From Arthrobacter sp. DNA4 (lineage in GTDB: Bacteria; Actinomycetota; Actinomycetes; Actinomycetales; Micrococcaceae), in contig NZ_CP101466.1 of the NCBI RefSeq assembly GCF_024362385.1, positions 1,240,001 to 1,304,000 of the forward strand: a DNA stretch of 64,000 nt, read 5' to 3'. Both the position numbers and the translations under genes were made by a program. Shown in pieces: positions 1 through 8,011 of the stretch (the first letter of the stretch is position 1; every line of letters begins with the position of its first letter). The notes below the pieces were generated by a model. That model saw nothing but the letters and a program-made list of their open reading frames with translations, was not told the DNA's origin and did no database searches.

Positions 1-297
1 CTGTCGCTGCTCAACAACAACCAGCCGCCGTTGACCACCCTGACCTGGATGCTGTTCGTCTACGCCGCAGCTGTGCTGACGCCCCTCGCGGGACTGCTGG
101 CCGCCGCCGACCTGGTGCGGCGCTGGCGCCGCAACCGTGCTGCCGTCCCGGCCCCCTCCGCGGCCGCCGGCACGGTCAACGTTCCTGCCGGTGCCGGGGA
201 ATCGGGCCAGCCCGCCCAGCCCCAGGCTTCCCAGTCCCAGAACTCCCAGCCCGCGCCGGCCAAGCCGCAGCGCCCGGGCCGCCAGGAAGCAGCCTGA
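1..297 (+). CDS. C-terminal end of a membrane protein (5' end outside window)
   Basis: The reading frame is open from the first base and stops with TGA at 295-297, so only about the last 98 residues are present. They begin with SLLNNNQPPLTTL, followed by one hydrophobic helix (WMLFVYAAAVLTPLAGLLAA) and a short basic stretch (RRWRRNR) consistent with a cytoplasmic tail. The remainder is a low-complexity Ala/Pro/Gln/Ser tail ending in KPQRPGRQEAA. The family cannot be recognised from this fragment. The gene converges on the GGDEF/EAL gene with a 16-base gap and no clear terminator. Confidence 0.6.
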   Translation: MSLLNNNQPPLTTLTWMLFVYAAAVLTPLAGLLAAADLVRRWRRNRAAVPAPSAAAGTVNVPAGAGESGQPAQPQASQSQNSQPAPAKPQRPGRQEAA

Positions 298-313
298 CCC
301 CGGAGTCTTCCGG

Positions 314-2446
314 CTACCTGCCTTTCAGCGCGTTGAGGGCCTCTTCCGCGTGGTGCAAAGCCTGGTGCAGCCTGTCGCCGGGTTCCGGCAGCGAGAACAT
401 GTACCCCTGCAGTGAATCGCACTCCAGCGCCGTCAGGTAGTCCGCCTGCGCCGCCGTCTCGATGCCCTCCGCCGTCACGGTCAGGCCCAGGCTGTGCGCC
501 ATGTTGATCATGGAGCTGAGGATGGGCAGGCGCTCATTGCCGGTCCGCACCATGGACACGAAGGTCTTGTCGATCTTGACGGTGTCCACGGGCAGGTCCT
601 GCAGCCGGCCCAGCGAGGAGTAGCCGGTGCCAAAGTCATCCAGTGCCACCCGGGCACCCGCGTCCCGCAGTGCGCTGAGCTGCTGGATCAGGCTGCAGTC
701 GGCGTCGAAGAATACGCTCTCGGTAACTTCCACGACCAGCTGGTAAGGCGCTACACCGCTGGCTTCCGCCAGTCGCAGGACGTTCCCGGCGAAATCGGGT
801 TCCTGCAGTTGCACGCCGGAGACGTTCACGGCCAGGGACCGTGACGGATCCCCGCTGAGCCACTGTGCCAGCTGCACCATTCCGGTGGCCATCACCTCGG
901 CCCCGATCTCGCCGATCAGCCCGGTGCGCTCGGCGAGTGGGATAAAGATCGACGGCGGTATCCGCTCGCCGCCCCGGTCCCACCTGGCCAGCGCCTCCAT
1001 TTGGACCACCTGCCCCATGCGGTGCGAGACGATCGGCTGGAAGTCCACGGTGATTTCACCGCGGGGCACGGCCAGCTGGAGCCCGCTTTCCATGTGCGTC
1101 CGCTGCACCAGCGCCTGCATCATGTCCGGGTGGAACCGCAGGAACCGGTTCTTGCCGGCGGCCTTGGCGGCGTACATCGCGATGTCCGCATGCCGCAGCA
1201 GTTCGGAAGGGCCCACGCTGTCCTGGCCCAGGGAGGCGAGCCCCAGGCTCAGGCTGGGGCGGAGGACGGTGCCGCCGATAGTCACCGGGACGTGCAGGCA
1301 GCGCACAATGCACGCCGCGATTGCGTCGGCGTCGGGGCAGGCAGTCAGGAGCACCACAAACTCGTCGCCGCCCAGCCGGGCCACGACGTCGGCCGTGGGA
1401 ACGCAGCCGCGGAGCCGGCGTGCCACCTCGATGAGCATGTCGTCGCCCGCCTGGTGGCCAAGGATATCGTTGACTTCCTTGAAGTCGTCGAGGTCCAGGA
1501 GCAGGACATCCACCGTCTTCAGCCGCGGTTCCTGCAGGGATTCGGCCAGGGCATCGTTGAAGACGGCCCGGTTGGCGAGCCCGGTCAGCGGGTCCTGGAA
1601 GGCCATGGCGCGCAGCTTCTCAGCCTGCACGGCGAGGTCCATCATGGCCTGCTGTGCCTGCTCCTGAGCTCTCCGCCGCGGCGTCACGTCGCGGAAGCTC
1701 CATACGCGGCCCACAATTTTCTCGCCCACGCGTTGCGGGCGGGAATAGCGCTCCAGGGTGCGGCCGTCGCGGAGTTCCACCACGTCGTGGCTTTCGCCTG
1801 CCGGGTCCTCCTGGACTTCGCCCAGCCGCGCGACGAAGGGCACTGGATCTGCGATCTGCGCCATGACCAGCCGGAGCGCCGGCTCCTCGCTGTCGGCCTC
1901 CATCATCTCGGGAGGGATGCCCCACATGGTGAGGAACTGGTCGTTGAATCCGGCCACGCTGCCGTCGGTGGCGATGACCAGGATGCCGTCTGCGGTTGAT
2001 TCAAGGGTGGCCGTCAGCAGGGACATGGCCTCGCGGAGGTTGGCGTCGGCCGTCTTGCGGTGCGCAGTGCCGCGGGCCGAAAGCAGCAGCCGTGCGCCGG
2101 CCGGGTCCTGCCCGGGGAGGACGGCCACGGCCAGTTCAACGGGGACCTCGGTTCCGTCCCCGCGCAGGGCGCTGATTTCCAGCGGCGGTGGATGCTCTTC
2201 CGGGTGGGTGAGGAGCTGGTGCAGCAGGTGGGCCACGTCGTCGCGGAAGCCCTCGCCGATCAGAAGCCGGTGGTCCAGGCCTGCGAAGGCGTCCCGGGGC
2301 AGGCCAAACAGCCGTGCCGCTGCCGCGTTTACCGCCAGGACGGTGCCGTCCGCAGCCAGGGCCATAAGCGCATCCGGACTTGCGTCCATGACACCGCCAA
2401 AAGTTTGTAATGCCACATTGTTGTCACGGCCCGAAAAACCGGTCAT
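314..2446 (-). CDS. PAS-PAS-GGDEF-EAL cyclic-di-GMP signalling protein
   Basis: A soluble protein of 710 residues that probably makes and/or degrades cyclic-di-GMP. Counting from the upstream ATG at 2464, two PAS-like sensor regions lie at about residues 25-135 and 150-262, GGDEF at 285-445 and EAL at 460-705. The diguanylate cyclase signature is intact (RLGGDEF, residues 363-369). The phosphodiesterase domain has EALARW at 490-495 and DDFGTGYSSL with KIDKTFV further on, so both activities could be live. I place the start at 2446 because AAGGGG lies eight bases before that ATG; the ATG at 2464 lacks a binding site. No transmembrane segment is seen, and no neighbour shows which process it controls. 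Confidence 0.9.
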   Translation of the reverse strand: MTGFSGRDNNVALQTFGGVMDASPDALMALAADGTVLAVNAAAARLFGLPRDAFAGLDHRLLIGEGFRDDVAHLLHQLLTHPEEHPPPLEISALRGDGTEVPVELAVAVLPGQDPAGARLLLSARGTAHRKTADANLREAMSLLTATLESTADGILVIATDGSVAGFNDQFLTMWGIPPEMMEADSEEPALRLVMAQIADPVPFVARLGEVQEDPAGESHDVVELRDGRTLERYSRPQRVGEKIVGRVWSFRDVTPRRRAQEQAQQAMMDLAVQAEKLRAMAFQDPLTGLANRAVFNDALAESLQEPRLKTVDVLLLDLDDFKEVNDILGHQAGDDMLIEVARRLRGCVPTADVVARLGGDEFVVLLTACPDADAIAACIVRCLHVPVTIGGTVLRPSLSLGLASLGQDSVGPSELLRHADIAMYAAKAAGKNRFLRFHPDMMQALVQRTHMESGLQLAVPRGEITVDFQPIVSHRMGQVVQMEALARWDRGGERIPPSIFIPLAERTGLIGEIGAEVMATGMVQLAQWLSGDPSRSLAVNVSGVQLQEPDFAGNVLRLAEASGVAPYQLVVEVTESVFFDADCSLIQQLSALRDAGARVALDDFGTGYSSLGRLQDLPVDTVKIDKTFVSMVRTGNERLPILSSMINMAHSLGLTVTAEGIETAAQADYLTALECDSLQGYMFSLPEPGDRLHQALHHAEEALNALKGR

Positions 2447-2541
2447 CACACCACCCCTTCGCAATCATAAAGGCCGCAGGGGGAAATTGGGCCGGTCACC
2501 CTAACTTCATGTTGGTCCAGCAAAAACCTGGCCCCGGACGT

Positions 2542-2575
2542 AAAAAGCGCCGGACCCCACAATGGGGTCCGGCGC
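2542..2575 (-). terminator. Rho-independent terminator of the GlsB-like gene
   Basis: A perfect 12-bp stem (GCGCCGGACCCC pairing with GGGGTCCGGCGC) with a 5-base loop. On the minus strand it is followed by a run of five T. It sits 28 bases after the stop of the GlsB-like gene and before the GGDEF/EAL start. Confidence 0.85.
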
Positions 2576-2602
2576 CTCTTACTGATGAATATGGGAAAGC
2601 GG

Positions 2603-2872
2603 CTACACCCGGCGGCCGCTGCGGTTGGTGACGGCGCCGTAGATCAGCAGCACGATGATCGAGCCGAGGATGGCCAGCAGCCACGTCCTGATGTCGAAGA
2701 ATTCGGCCAGTCCGCCGCCGAAGATCAGTGATCCGATCCAGCCGCCCAGGATGGCCCCAACGACGCCGAGGACCATCGTGATCACCCAGCCGCCGCCTTG
2801 GCGTCCCGGCAGGATGGCCTTTGCAATGGCTCCAGCAATCAGGCCCAAAATGAGAAATCCAATAATGCCCAT
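2603..2872 (-). CDS. GlsB/YeaQ/YmgE family stress-response membrane protein
   Basis: A protein of 89 residues with three hydrophobic segments and the Gly-rich pattern of the transglycosylase-associated (GlsB/YeaQ/YmgE) family: MGIIGFLILGLIAGAIAKA, then VITMVLGVVGAILGGWIGS, then WLLAILGSIIVLLIYG, ending in basic RSGRRV. The family is known as small inner-membrane proteins linked to general and envelope stress; the molecular role is unknown. The start at 2872 is chosen because AAGGAG lies seven bases upstream; an in-frame ATG at 2926 would add a polar, unlikely N-terminus. It has its own terminator and a TAAG/CTGA dyad about 60 bases upstream. Confidence 0.88.
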   Translation of the reverse strand: MGIIGFLILGLIAGAIAKAILPGRQGGGWVITMVLGVVGAILGGWIGSLIFGGGLAEFFDIRTWLLAILGSIIVLLIYGAVTNRSGRRV

Positions 2873-2930
2873 GTTGCCACTCCTTGTCAGTAAGTTGTAC
2901 CGGGCCCCCATTTCCGGTTCCCTCATTCAA

Positions 2931-2943
2931 TCAGCAGGCTTAC
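2931..2943 (-). promoter_or_regulatory. Candidate stress-operator half-palindrome (GTAAGCCTGCTGA on minus strand)
   Basis: On the minus strand GTAAGCCTGCTGA reads as an imperfect dyad close to the perfect palindrome TAAGCATGCTTA before the PRC-barrel gene and to TAAGACTGCTTA before the secreted protein at 22062. It lies about 60 bases upstream of the GlsB-like start. The role is inferred only from position and similarity. Confidence 0.35.
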
Positions 2944-3071
2944 TACTCTGCAAGGCTTTCAATATCACAGGATGACTGTCAGTTTGACCCGAATTCGGGA
3001 AATTTTTCTCCGCCGGTAAAGCGGCTGCAGCTAGGATTGGATGTCCCTGCATCTGGTGAAGGAGCTCCGGC

Positions 3072-3935
3072 ATGTCCAGCCACACCCAGCGGCCGCGAGC
3101 CATATTCCTTGACATCGACGGCACCTACGCCGATCACGGGCTTGCTCCGGAGGTCCATGTGGACGCCGTCCGGACCGCCCGGAAGCGGGGCCACCTGGTG
3201 TTCGTCTGCACCGGACGTCCCCTGTCCATGGTGCCCGGGCACATCCTCGAGGCAGGATTCGACGGCACCATTACCGGAGCCGGTGCCAGGGTGGAGGTCA
3301 GCGGTGAAGTCCTCAAGGACACCCGCTTTGAGCCGGAGTTGGCGGCACGCATCGTCGAAACGCTCGACGCGCACGGTGCCGCCTACATCCTGGAAGCGCC
3401 GGAGGCCCTGCATGGCCGCACGGGCGTGGACCGGCGGCTGCGGGAGGTCCTTGGGCCCATCTTTGCCGGCCGGCCGCAGCATGACGGCGTCCTCAGCACG
3501 GATGTGGATCCGCTCGAGGACATCCTGGGGCCCATGCAGTACAGCGACGACCTCCGCGCCACGTCCTACGCCAAAATCTCCTGCTTCGATTCACCGGTGC
3601 CGCTGAGCCGCCTGATGGAAACCTTCGGCCCCGGGGTGGGGCTGATTCCCAGTTCGCTGTCGGCGCTGGGCGAGCGTGCCGGGGAGATCCACATGGCGGG
3701 CACCCATAAGGCCGTGGGTATCCAGGTGGTGGAGGCCCGGCTCGGCCTGGACCGGGCAGACATCGTGGCCATCGGCGACAGTGCCAATGACGTCGAGATG
3801 CTTGAGTACGCGGGCGTGGGTATCGCCGTGGAAGGAGGCCATCCCTCCGTTCTTGCCGTAGCGGACAGGGTTACTGCCGCGCCGGCCGGTGGCGGCGTTG
3901 CGCTGGCCTTCGCCGAGCTGGGGCTCCTGGGCTAA
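3072..3935 (+). CDS. HAD-superfamily sugar-phosphatase-like hydrolase (Cof type)
   Basis: A protein of 287 residues with the HAD phosphatase motifs in order: FLDIDGTYAD near the N-terminus (nucleophile and acid/base Asp), VFVCTGRP (motif II), HKAVGIQVV supplying the motif III Lys, and DIVAIGDSANDVEML (motif IV, metal-binding Asp pair). A large cap inserted between motifs II and III (about residues 75-195) fits the Cof/type IIB group, which removes phosphate from small sugar phosphates or cofactors. The substrate cannot be read from sequence. It converges on the UDP-glucose dehydrogenase gene with only three bases between the stops. Confidence 0.85.
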   Translation: MSSHTQRPRAIFLDIDGTYADHGLAPEVHVDAVRTARKRGHLVFVCTGRPLSMVPGHILEAGFDGTITGAGARVEVSGEVLKDTRFEPELAARIVETLDAHGAAYILEAPEALHGRTGVDRRLREVLGPIFAGRPQHDGVLSTDVDPLEDILGPMQYSDDLRATSYAKISCFDSPVPLSRLMETFGPGVGLIPSSLSALGERAGEIHMAGTHKAVGIQVVEARLGLDRADIVAIGDSANDVEMLEYAGVGIAVEGGHPSVLAVADRVTAAPAGGGVALAFAELGLLG

Positions 3936-3938
3936 GCC

Positions 3939-5303
3939 TCAGTATGCGGCCGCCGCCAGGGCACCCGCGGTGGTCCCGAGCCCGCGCACCACCCAGCCCT
4001 GTTCCTGCCAGGCCGCAGCATCCAGCACATTGCGCGCGTCCAGGACCACCCGGCGTCGTACCTGCTGCCCGGCCGAGGAGGGGCACAGCCGCCGGTACTC
4101 GTCCCATTCGGTGAGGAGCAGCACCAGCTCGGCGTCCTGGAGCGCCCGCGCCGCGGAGGCCTCGAAGCGCAGGCGTGGGTAGCGGCGCCACGCAAGGTTC
4201 ACTGCTTTGGGGTCCGTGACGGTCACATGGGCACCGGCGGCGGCCAGCCGGTCCGCAACATCCAGTGCAGGGGAGTCGCGGATGTCGTCGGTATCCGGTT
4301 TGAAGGAGGCACCCAGCACGGTGATGGAACGCCCGGCGAGCATCCCGCCACACAGTTCCGCCGCCAGGCGCACCGTACGTTCCCGCTGGCCCAGGTTCAC
4401 CGCATCCACCAGCCGCATCCAGTCCTCCACCGCGGGCACGCCGAGGGCGGCGGCCTGGGTGCGGAAGCTGCGGATGTCCTTGGGCAGGCAACCGCCGCCG
4501 AAACCAAGCCCCGCGTGCAGGTACCGGCCACCGATCCGCGGATCCAGCCCCATCGCCTCGCTGAGTTCGGTGACATCAGCACCCGCGGCATCGCACAGTC
4601 CAGCGACGGCGTTGATGAAGCTGACCTTGGTTGCCAGGTACGCGTTCGCGGCCGACTTGATGAGTTCTGCCGTGGCGAAGTTGCAGACCAGGCGCGGGAT
4701 CCCGGCAGCCAGCAGCGGCTCATAGACAGCGTCCAGGGCCGCCGCCACCCCCAGGGGCGCGCCGGTGGCGGGGTGGAAGGCGGCGGCCCGGCCGCCGTCC
4801 ACGCCGTAGACCAGCCGGTCCGGGACCAAGGAGTCTTTGACGGCGGTGCCCTGCCGGAGGAACTCCGGATTCCAGCCGAGCAGCACATCAGGCCGTGCGG
4901 CCAGGACGTCCTGGAGCATGTCCACGGTGCCAACGGGCACCGTGGATTTACCGACGACGACGGCGCCCGCGGCCAGGTGCGGCAGCAAGGCCGCCGCGGC
5001 GGAGACCAGGAAGGTGAGGTCGGCGGCGTCGGACGTCCTGTCCTGCGGCGTCCCCACGCACAAAAAGTGCACCTGTGCGTCCCCTGCCCCGGCGGGATCG
5101 GTGGAGAAGCGCAGCCGTCCGGTGGCGCGGCCGTGCTCCAGCAGTTCATCCAGTCCAGGTTCGTGGAACGGTGCGGCACCCTGTGCCAGCTGCGCCACCT
5201 TTCCGGGGTCGACGTCGATGCCCACCACGGTGTGGCCCATGGAGGCCAGGGTTGCTGCGTGGACCGCGCCCAGGTAGCCGCAGCCGATCACGGATATCTT
5301 CAT
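3939..5303 (-). CDS. UDP-glucose 6-dehydrogenase
   Basis: A protein of 454 residues that oxidises UDP-glucose to UDP-glucuronate with two NAD+, in the cytoplasm, for polysaccharide or glycolipid synthesis. The N-terminal Rossmann motif is ISVIGCGYLGAVHA (residues 3-16). GKSTVPVGT lies near 119-127 and NPEFLRQGTAVKD at 145-157. The catalytic cysteine is Cys272 in GFGGGCLPKD, and the C-terminal UDP-binding domain contains VLGASFKPDTDDIRDSP. Length matches the family. The ATG overlaps the stop of the upstream glycosyltransferase as ATGA, so the two are translationally coupled; UDP-glucuronate may feed a glycolipid or polymer made by that neighbour. Confidence 0.93.
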   Translation of the reverse strand: MKISVIGCGYLGAVHAATLASMGHTVVGIDVDPGKVAQLAQGAAPFHEPGLDELLEHGRATGRLRFSTDPAGAGDAQVHFLCVGTPQDRTSDAADLTFLVSAAAALLPHLAAGAVVVGKSTVPVGTVDMLQDVLAARPDVLLGWNPEFLRQGTAVKDSLVPDRLVYGVDGGRAAAFHPATGAPLGVAAALDAVYEPLLAAGIPRLVCNFATAELIKSAANAYLATKVSFINAVAGLCDAAGADVTELSEAMGLDPRIGGRYLHAGLGFGGGCLPKDIRSFRTQAAALGVPAVEDWMRLVDAVNLGQRERTVRLAAELCGGMLAGRSITVLGASFKPDTDDIRDSPALDVADRLAAAGAHVTVTDPKAVNLAWRRYPRLRFEASAARALQDAELVLLLTEWDEYRRLCPSSAGQQVRRRVVLDARNVLDAAAWQEQGWVVRGLGTTAGALAAAAY

Positions 5304-6457
5304 GATGATGCTCCTGCCTTTGAAACCTTCTGTGCGGGTGCGGCCGCCCCCGCGATGACGTCCGCGTAGTGCTGCACCAGTTCCGTGCAGAGCGCGGGCC
5401 AGGTTCTGTCCTGGACCGAGGCGTGTGCTGCGGCCGCAAATGCCCGCCGTTTGGCGTCGTCGCCCACGAGGTCCTGCACCCGGGCCCGCAAGGCGGACAA
5501 GTCGCCCGGTTCGTAGAGCCATCCGGTGCGCGAGTTCTCCACCAGATCCAACGGGCCGCCCCGGCCCGTGGCCACCACGGGTACGCCCGATGCCATGGCC
5601 TCCTGGATGGTCTGGCAGAAGGTTTCGAACTCGCCGGGATGGACGAACAGGTCGAACGATGCCACCGCCCGTGCCAGGTCATCACCGCCCAGGAAGCCGG
5701 TAAACGCCGCCCCGGGTAAGGCCGCCTCAAGGGCTGCCCGCTGCGGGCCGTCGCCCACAACCACCAGCCTGGTGTTGGGAATGCCGGCGAGGGCGGCAAG
5801 GTCTTCCACCTGCTTTTCGACCGCCAGCCTGCCCACGTAGCCGATGATCCGTTCCCCGCCCGGGGCCACTGAAGCCCGCCACCCGTCGTCGCGCTTTTCC
5901 GGCGAAAACCGGGCGGTGTCCACACCGCGCCGCCACATCCGTACCCGAGGGATGCCCCGGCCGCGCAACTGGTTCAGCGCGAACGTGGAGGGCGCCAGGG
6001 TGCGTGTTGCCAGTAAGTGGATGTTCTCCACCCGGTTCCAGGCCCAGTTCTCCAGGAAGGGCACGCCGTACCGGGCGGCGTAGCTCGGAACTTCGGTCTG
6101 ATAGATGGCCACGATGGGGATGCCCAGCTGGTGCGCAGCCTGCGCGGCACGCCAGCCCAGCACGAACGGCGAGGCAAGGTGGACCACATCGGGCGCGTAC
6201 TCGGCAAGGATTCGCTTGACCCGGTACACCCCTCCCAGCGCCACCCGCACGTTCGCATAGCCCGCCAGCGGGACCGCGGGCAGCCTGTGCACCTCCGCCC
6301 CCTTGACGCGGTCCCCGGCCTCCCCGTCATGTCCGGAGGGCGCGAGGACCAGAACCTCATCGCCGCGCTCCTGAAGGTGGTCCAGGACCCGCAGGATGGA
6401 GTGGGTGACACCGTTCATCAACGGCAAAAAAGATTCGGCAACAATTGCGATCCGCAC
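5300..6457 (-). CDS. GT4-family glycosyltransferase (MgtA/PimB-like mannosyltransferase)
   Basis: A protein of 385 residues with a GT-B fold. The N-terminal acceptor domain starts MRIAIVAESFLPLMNGVTHS. The C-terminal nucleotide-sugar domain has GYVGRLAVEKQVEDL and VVVGDGPQR, and the retaining GT4 signature lies in the HPGEFETFCQTIQEAMASG region. This resembles actinobacterial GDP-mannose- or UDP-sugar-dependent glycolipid transferases such as MgtA; the donor is not certain. Translation is coupled (ATGA) to UDP-glucose dehydrogenase, which suggests that UDP-glucuronate is a donor or that both act in one glycolipid pathway. No transmembrane helix is seen. Confidence 0.85.
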   Translation of the reverse strand: MRIAIVAESFLPLMNGVTHSILRVLDHLQERGDEVLVLAPSGHDGEAGDRVKGAEVHRLPAVPLAGYANVRVALGGVYRVKRILAEYAPDVVHLASPFVLGWRAAQAAHQLGIPIVAIYQTEVPSYAARYGVPFLENWAWNRVENIHLLATRTLAPSTFALNQLRGRGIPRVRMWRRGVDTARFSPEKRDDGWRASVAPGGERIIGYVGRLAVEKQVEDLAALAGIPNTRLVVVGDGPQRAALEAALPGAAFTGFLGGDDLARAVASFDLFVHPGEFETFCQTIQEAMASGVPVVATGRGGPLDLVENSRTGWLYEPGDLSALRARVQDLVGDDAKRRAFAAAAHASVQDRTWPALCTELVQHYADVIAGAAAPAQKVSKAGASS

Positions 6458-6557
6458 CCTTCAACCGTGGGCGCCTTCCTTGAAATGGCGGGGGAGAAAG
6501 CGTTACCCGAAGGAAAAGGCCGGATGAACAACTGCCCCTGAGTTTCAAATTATTTAG

Positions 6558-6593
6558 TAAGTAGGCTTGGCATCTGATGCTAAGCATGCTTAC
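6558..6593 (+). promoter_or_regulatory. Candidate operator pair upstream of the PRC-barrel/DUF2382 gene
   Basis: The perfect 12-bp palindrome TAAGCATGCTTA lies at 6581-6592, and a related TAAGTAGGCTT at 6558-6568, about 125-160 bases before the PRC-barrel gene. Similar dyads lie upstream of the GlsB-like gene and of the secreted protein starting at 22062. The regulator is unknown. Confidence 0.4.
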
Positions 6594-6715
6594 GGTAGTG
6601 GGGCGGTCAGCGCAAAGCCTCAAGCAGCCGGGGCGGAAGCCAGACGTCGGGGACAACCCGCGCCAGGACATCCATTGCTGGCAGACCCAGTGCAAAGACA
6701 CATCCAAGGAGAGTC

Positions 6716-7573
6716 ATGCTCAACAGGGAAAATCTTGAAAACCTGCTCACCAAGGGCGGCAACGTCGTCGGTTCCGATGGCACCAAGATCGGTTCGATCG
6801 GACAGTTGTACGCAGACGACGACACGGGTGAGCCCACATGGGTCACGGTCAAGACCGGCCTTTTCGGAACTTCGGAGTCGTTCATTCCGGTCGAGGGCGC
6901 CCACCACCAGGGCGACGACCTGGTGGTGCCTTACACCAAGGAACACGTCAAGGATGCTCCCCGCGTGGACGCAGACGGTCACCTCACCCCAGAGGAAGAG
7001 GACCGGCTGTACACGTACTACGACCGTGGCGCACGGACCTACACCGAGGCCCGGACCGGCACCGACAGGGATGTTGACCTGCAGGGCGACGCCGACCTGA
7101 ACGCCGGCACCCCCACGGCAGGCATCACATCCGACCGCGACACCTACGACCGCGACACGGATGCCCGGGGAGCCGTTGGCCACGACACCTCCGGTCCCAC
7201 CACGGACGACGCCATGACGCGGTCCGAGGAGAGGCTGCACGTGGGCAAGGAGCGTGAGGCCACCGGCCGGGTACGGTTGCGCAAGTACGTCACCACCGAA
7301 AACGTCACCAAGACCATCCCGGTGGAGCGCGAAGAAGTCCGGATTGAGCGTGAGCCCATCACCGACGCAAACCGCGGTGCCGCCCTCGGCGGACCTGACA
7401 TCAGCGAGGAAGAACACGAAGTGATCCTCCACGAGGAGCGCCCCGTCGTTGAGAAGGAAGCTGTTCCGGTGGAGCGGGTCCGGCTGGACAAGGACGTTGT
7501 CCGCGACGACGTCACGGTCAACGAGGAAGTCCGCAAGGAGAACATCGAAACAGACGGCGATCACCGCCGCTGA
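6716..7573 (+). CDS. PRC-barrel and DUF2382 (YsnF/AvaK) stress protein
   Basis: An acidic, soluble protein of 285 residues. Residues 1-100 form a PRC-barrel (GSDGTKIGSIGQLYADD, then PTWVTVKTGLFG). A Thr/Asp-rich linker covers about 100-165. Residues 170-280 match DUF2382 with its charged repeat pattern: RSEERLHVGKE, VRLRKYVTTE, PVEREEVRIERE, EVILHEERPVVEKE, VPVERVRLDKD. In actinobacteria this domain pair is typical of general stress proteins of unknown mechanism. The ATG is preceded by AAGGAG at good spacing. It stands alone, with a palindromic element upstream and two GC-rich hairpins downstream. Confidence 0.88.
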   Translation: MLNRENLENLLTKGGNVVGSDGTKIGSIGQLYADDDTGEPTWVTVKTGLFGTSESFIPVEGAHHQGDDLVVPYTKEHVKDAPRVDADGHLTPEEEDRLYTYYDRGARTYTEARTGTDRDVDLQGDADLNAGTPTAGITSDRDTYDRDTDARGAVGHDTSGPTTDDAMTRSEERLHVGKEREATGRVRLRKYVTTENVTKTIPVEREEVRIEREPITDANRGAALGGPDISEEEHEVILHEERPVVEKEAVPVERVRLDKDVVRDDVTVNEEVRKENIETDGDHRR

Positions 7574-7579
7574 CCGGCG

Positions 7580-7677
7580 CGGGGGCTTCGGCCCCCGTCC
7601 CGCGGGCGGGCTGATTGAATCAGCAGCCCTGACACGGTGAACGGCGCCGGGAGCTACCTTGGGGGCTCCCGGCGCCG
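7580..7677 (+). terminator. Two GC-rich hairpins after the PRC-barrel gene
   Basis: A 7-bp stem closed by a TTCG loop (7580-7597) is followed by a 13-bp perfect stem with a 10-base loop (7642-7654 with 7665-7677). Neither has a T-tract, which is common for actinobacterial terminators. Confidence 0.5.
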
Positions 7678-8011
7678 CTGCCGTTTAAAACGCTGGTGCA
7701 GCCGCGCCGGAAGCGGTGGCTGCACCAGCCAGTAGGACGAATATCTTCAGAACTTACGGTTCATCTCTCATTCGCGGCTCCTGTTTTCCCGGTTGACGGT
7801 ATCCGGGTACACGGCTGGCAGCGTCCACGTCCGGCAGCCAGCAGAAATCGCACCATGCCCTCAGCGGGGCGGCGGGTTTTGGTTTCTACCAATTTTACGG
7901 CGGGGCAGGGCAAAAAGCGCCGCACGCCGGGGCACTTGATTGGTGATCAGTGCCGCCCTGGAGCCTGTCGTTCGCGGGTCCGGCACGCCCGGCGTGACAC
8001 CATGGAACACG
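7678..8011. other. Intergenic stretch with a 12-bp hairpin, no gene recognised
   Basis: No convincing coding frame, tRNA or known RNA motif is visible between the terminator hairpins and the DUF6350 gene. The one clear structure is a perfect 12-bp stem, GCTGGTGCAGCC with GGCTGCACCAGC (7692-7703 with 7718-7729). On the minus strand it is followed by TTTTAAA, as for a terminator of leftward transcription, although no leftward gene is evident there. The rest is less GC-rich than the genes and probably holds the promoter for the DUF6350 gene. Confidence 0.4.

Noticed and set aside
1001..1999. Long opposite-strand frames across known genes (for example over the GGDEF/EAL gene, purH, icd, glyA and sdhA)
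   Set aside because: These are shadows produced by high GC content: they lack family similarity and binding sites, and their third-position bias follows the real gene.
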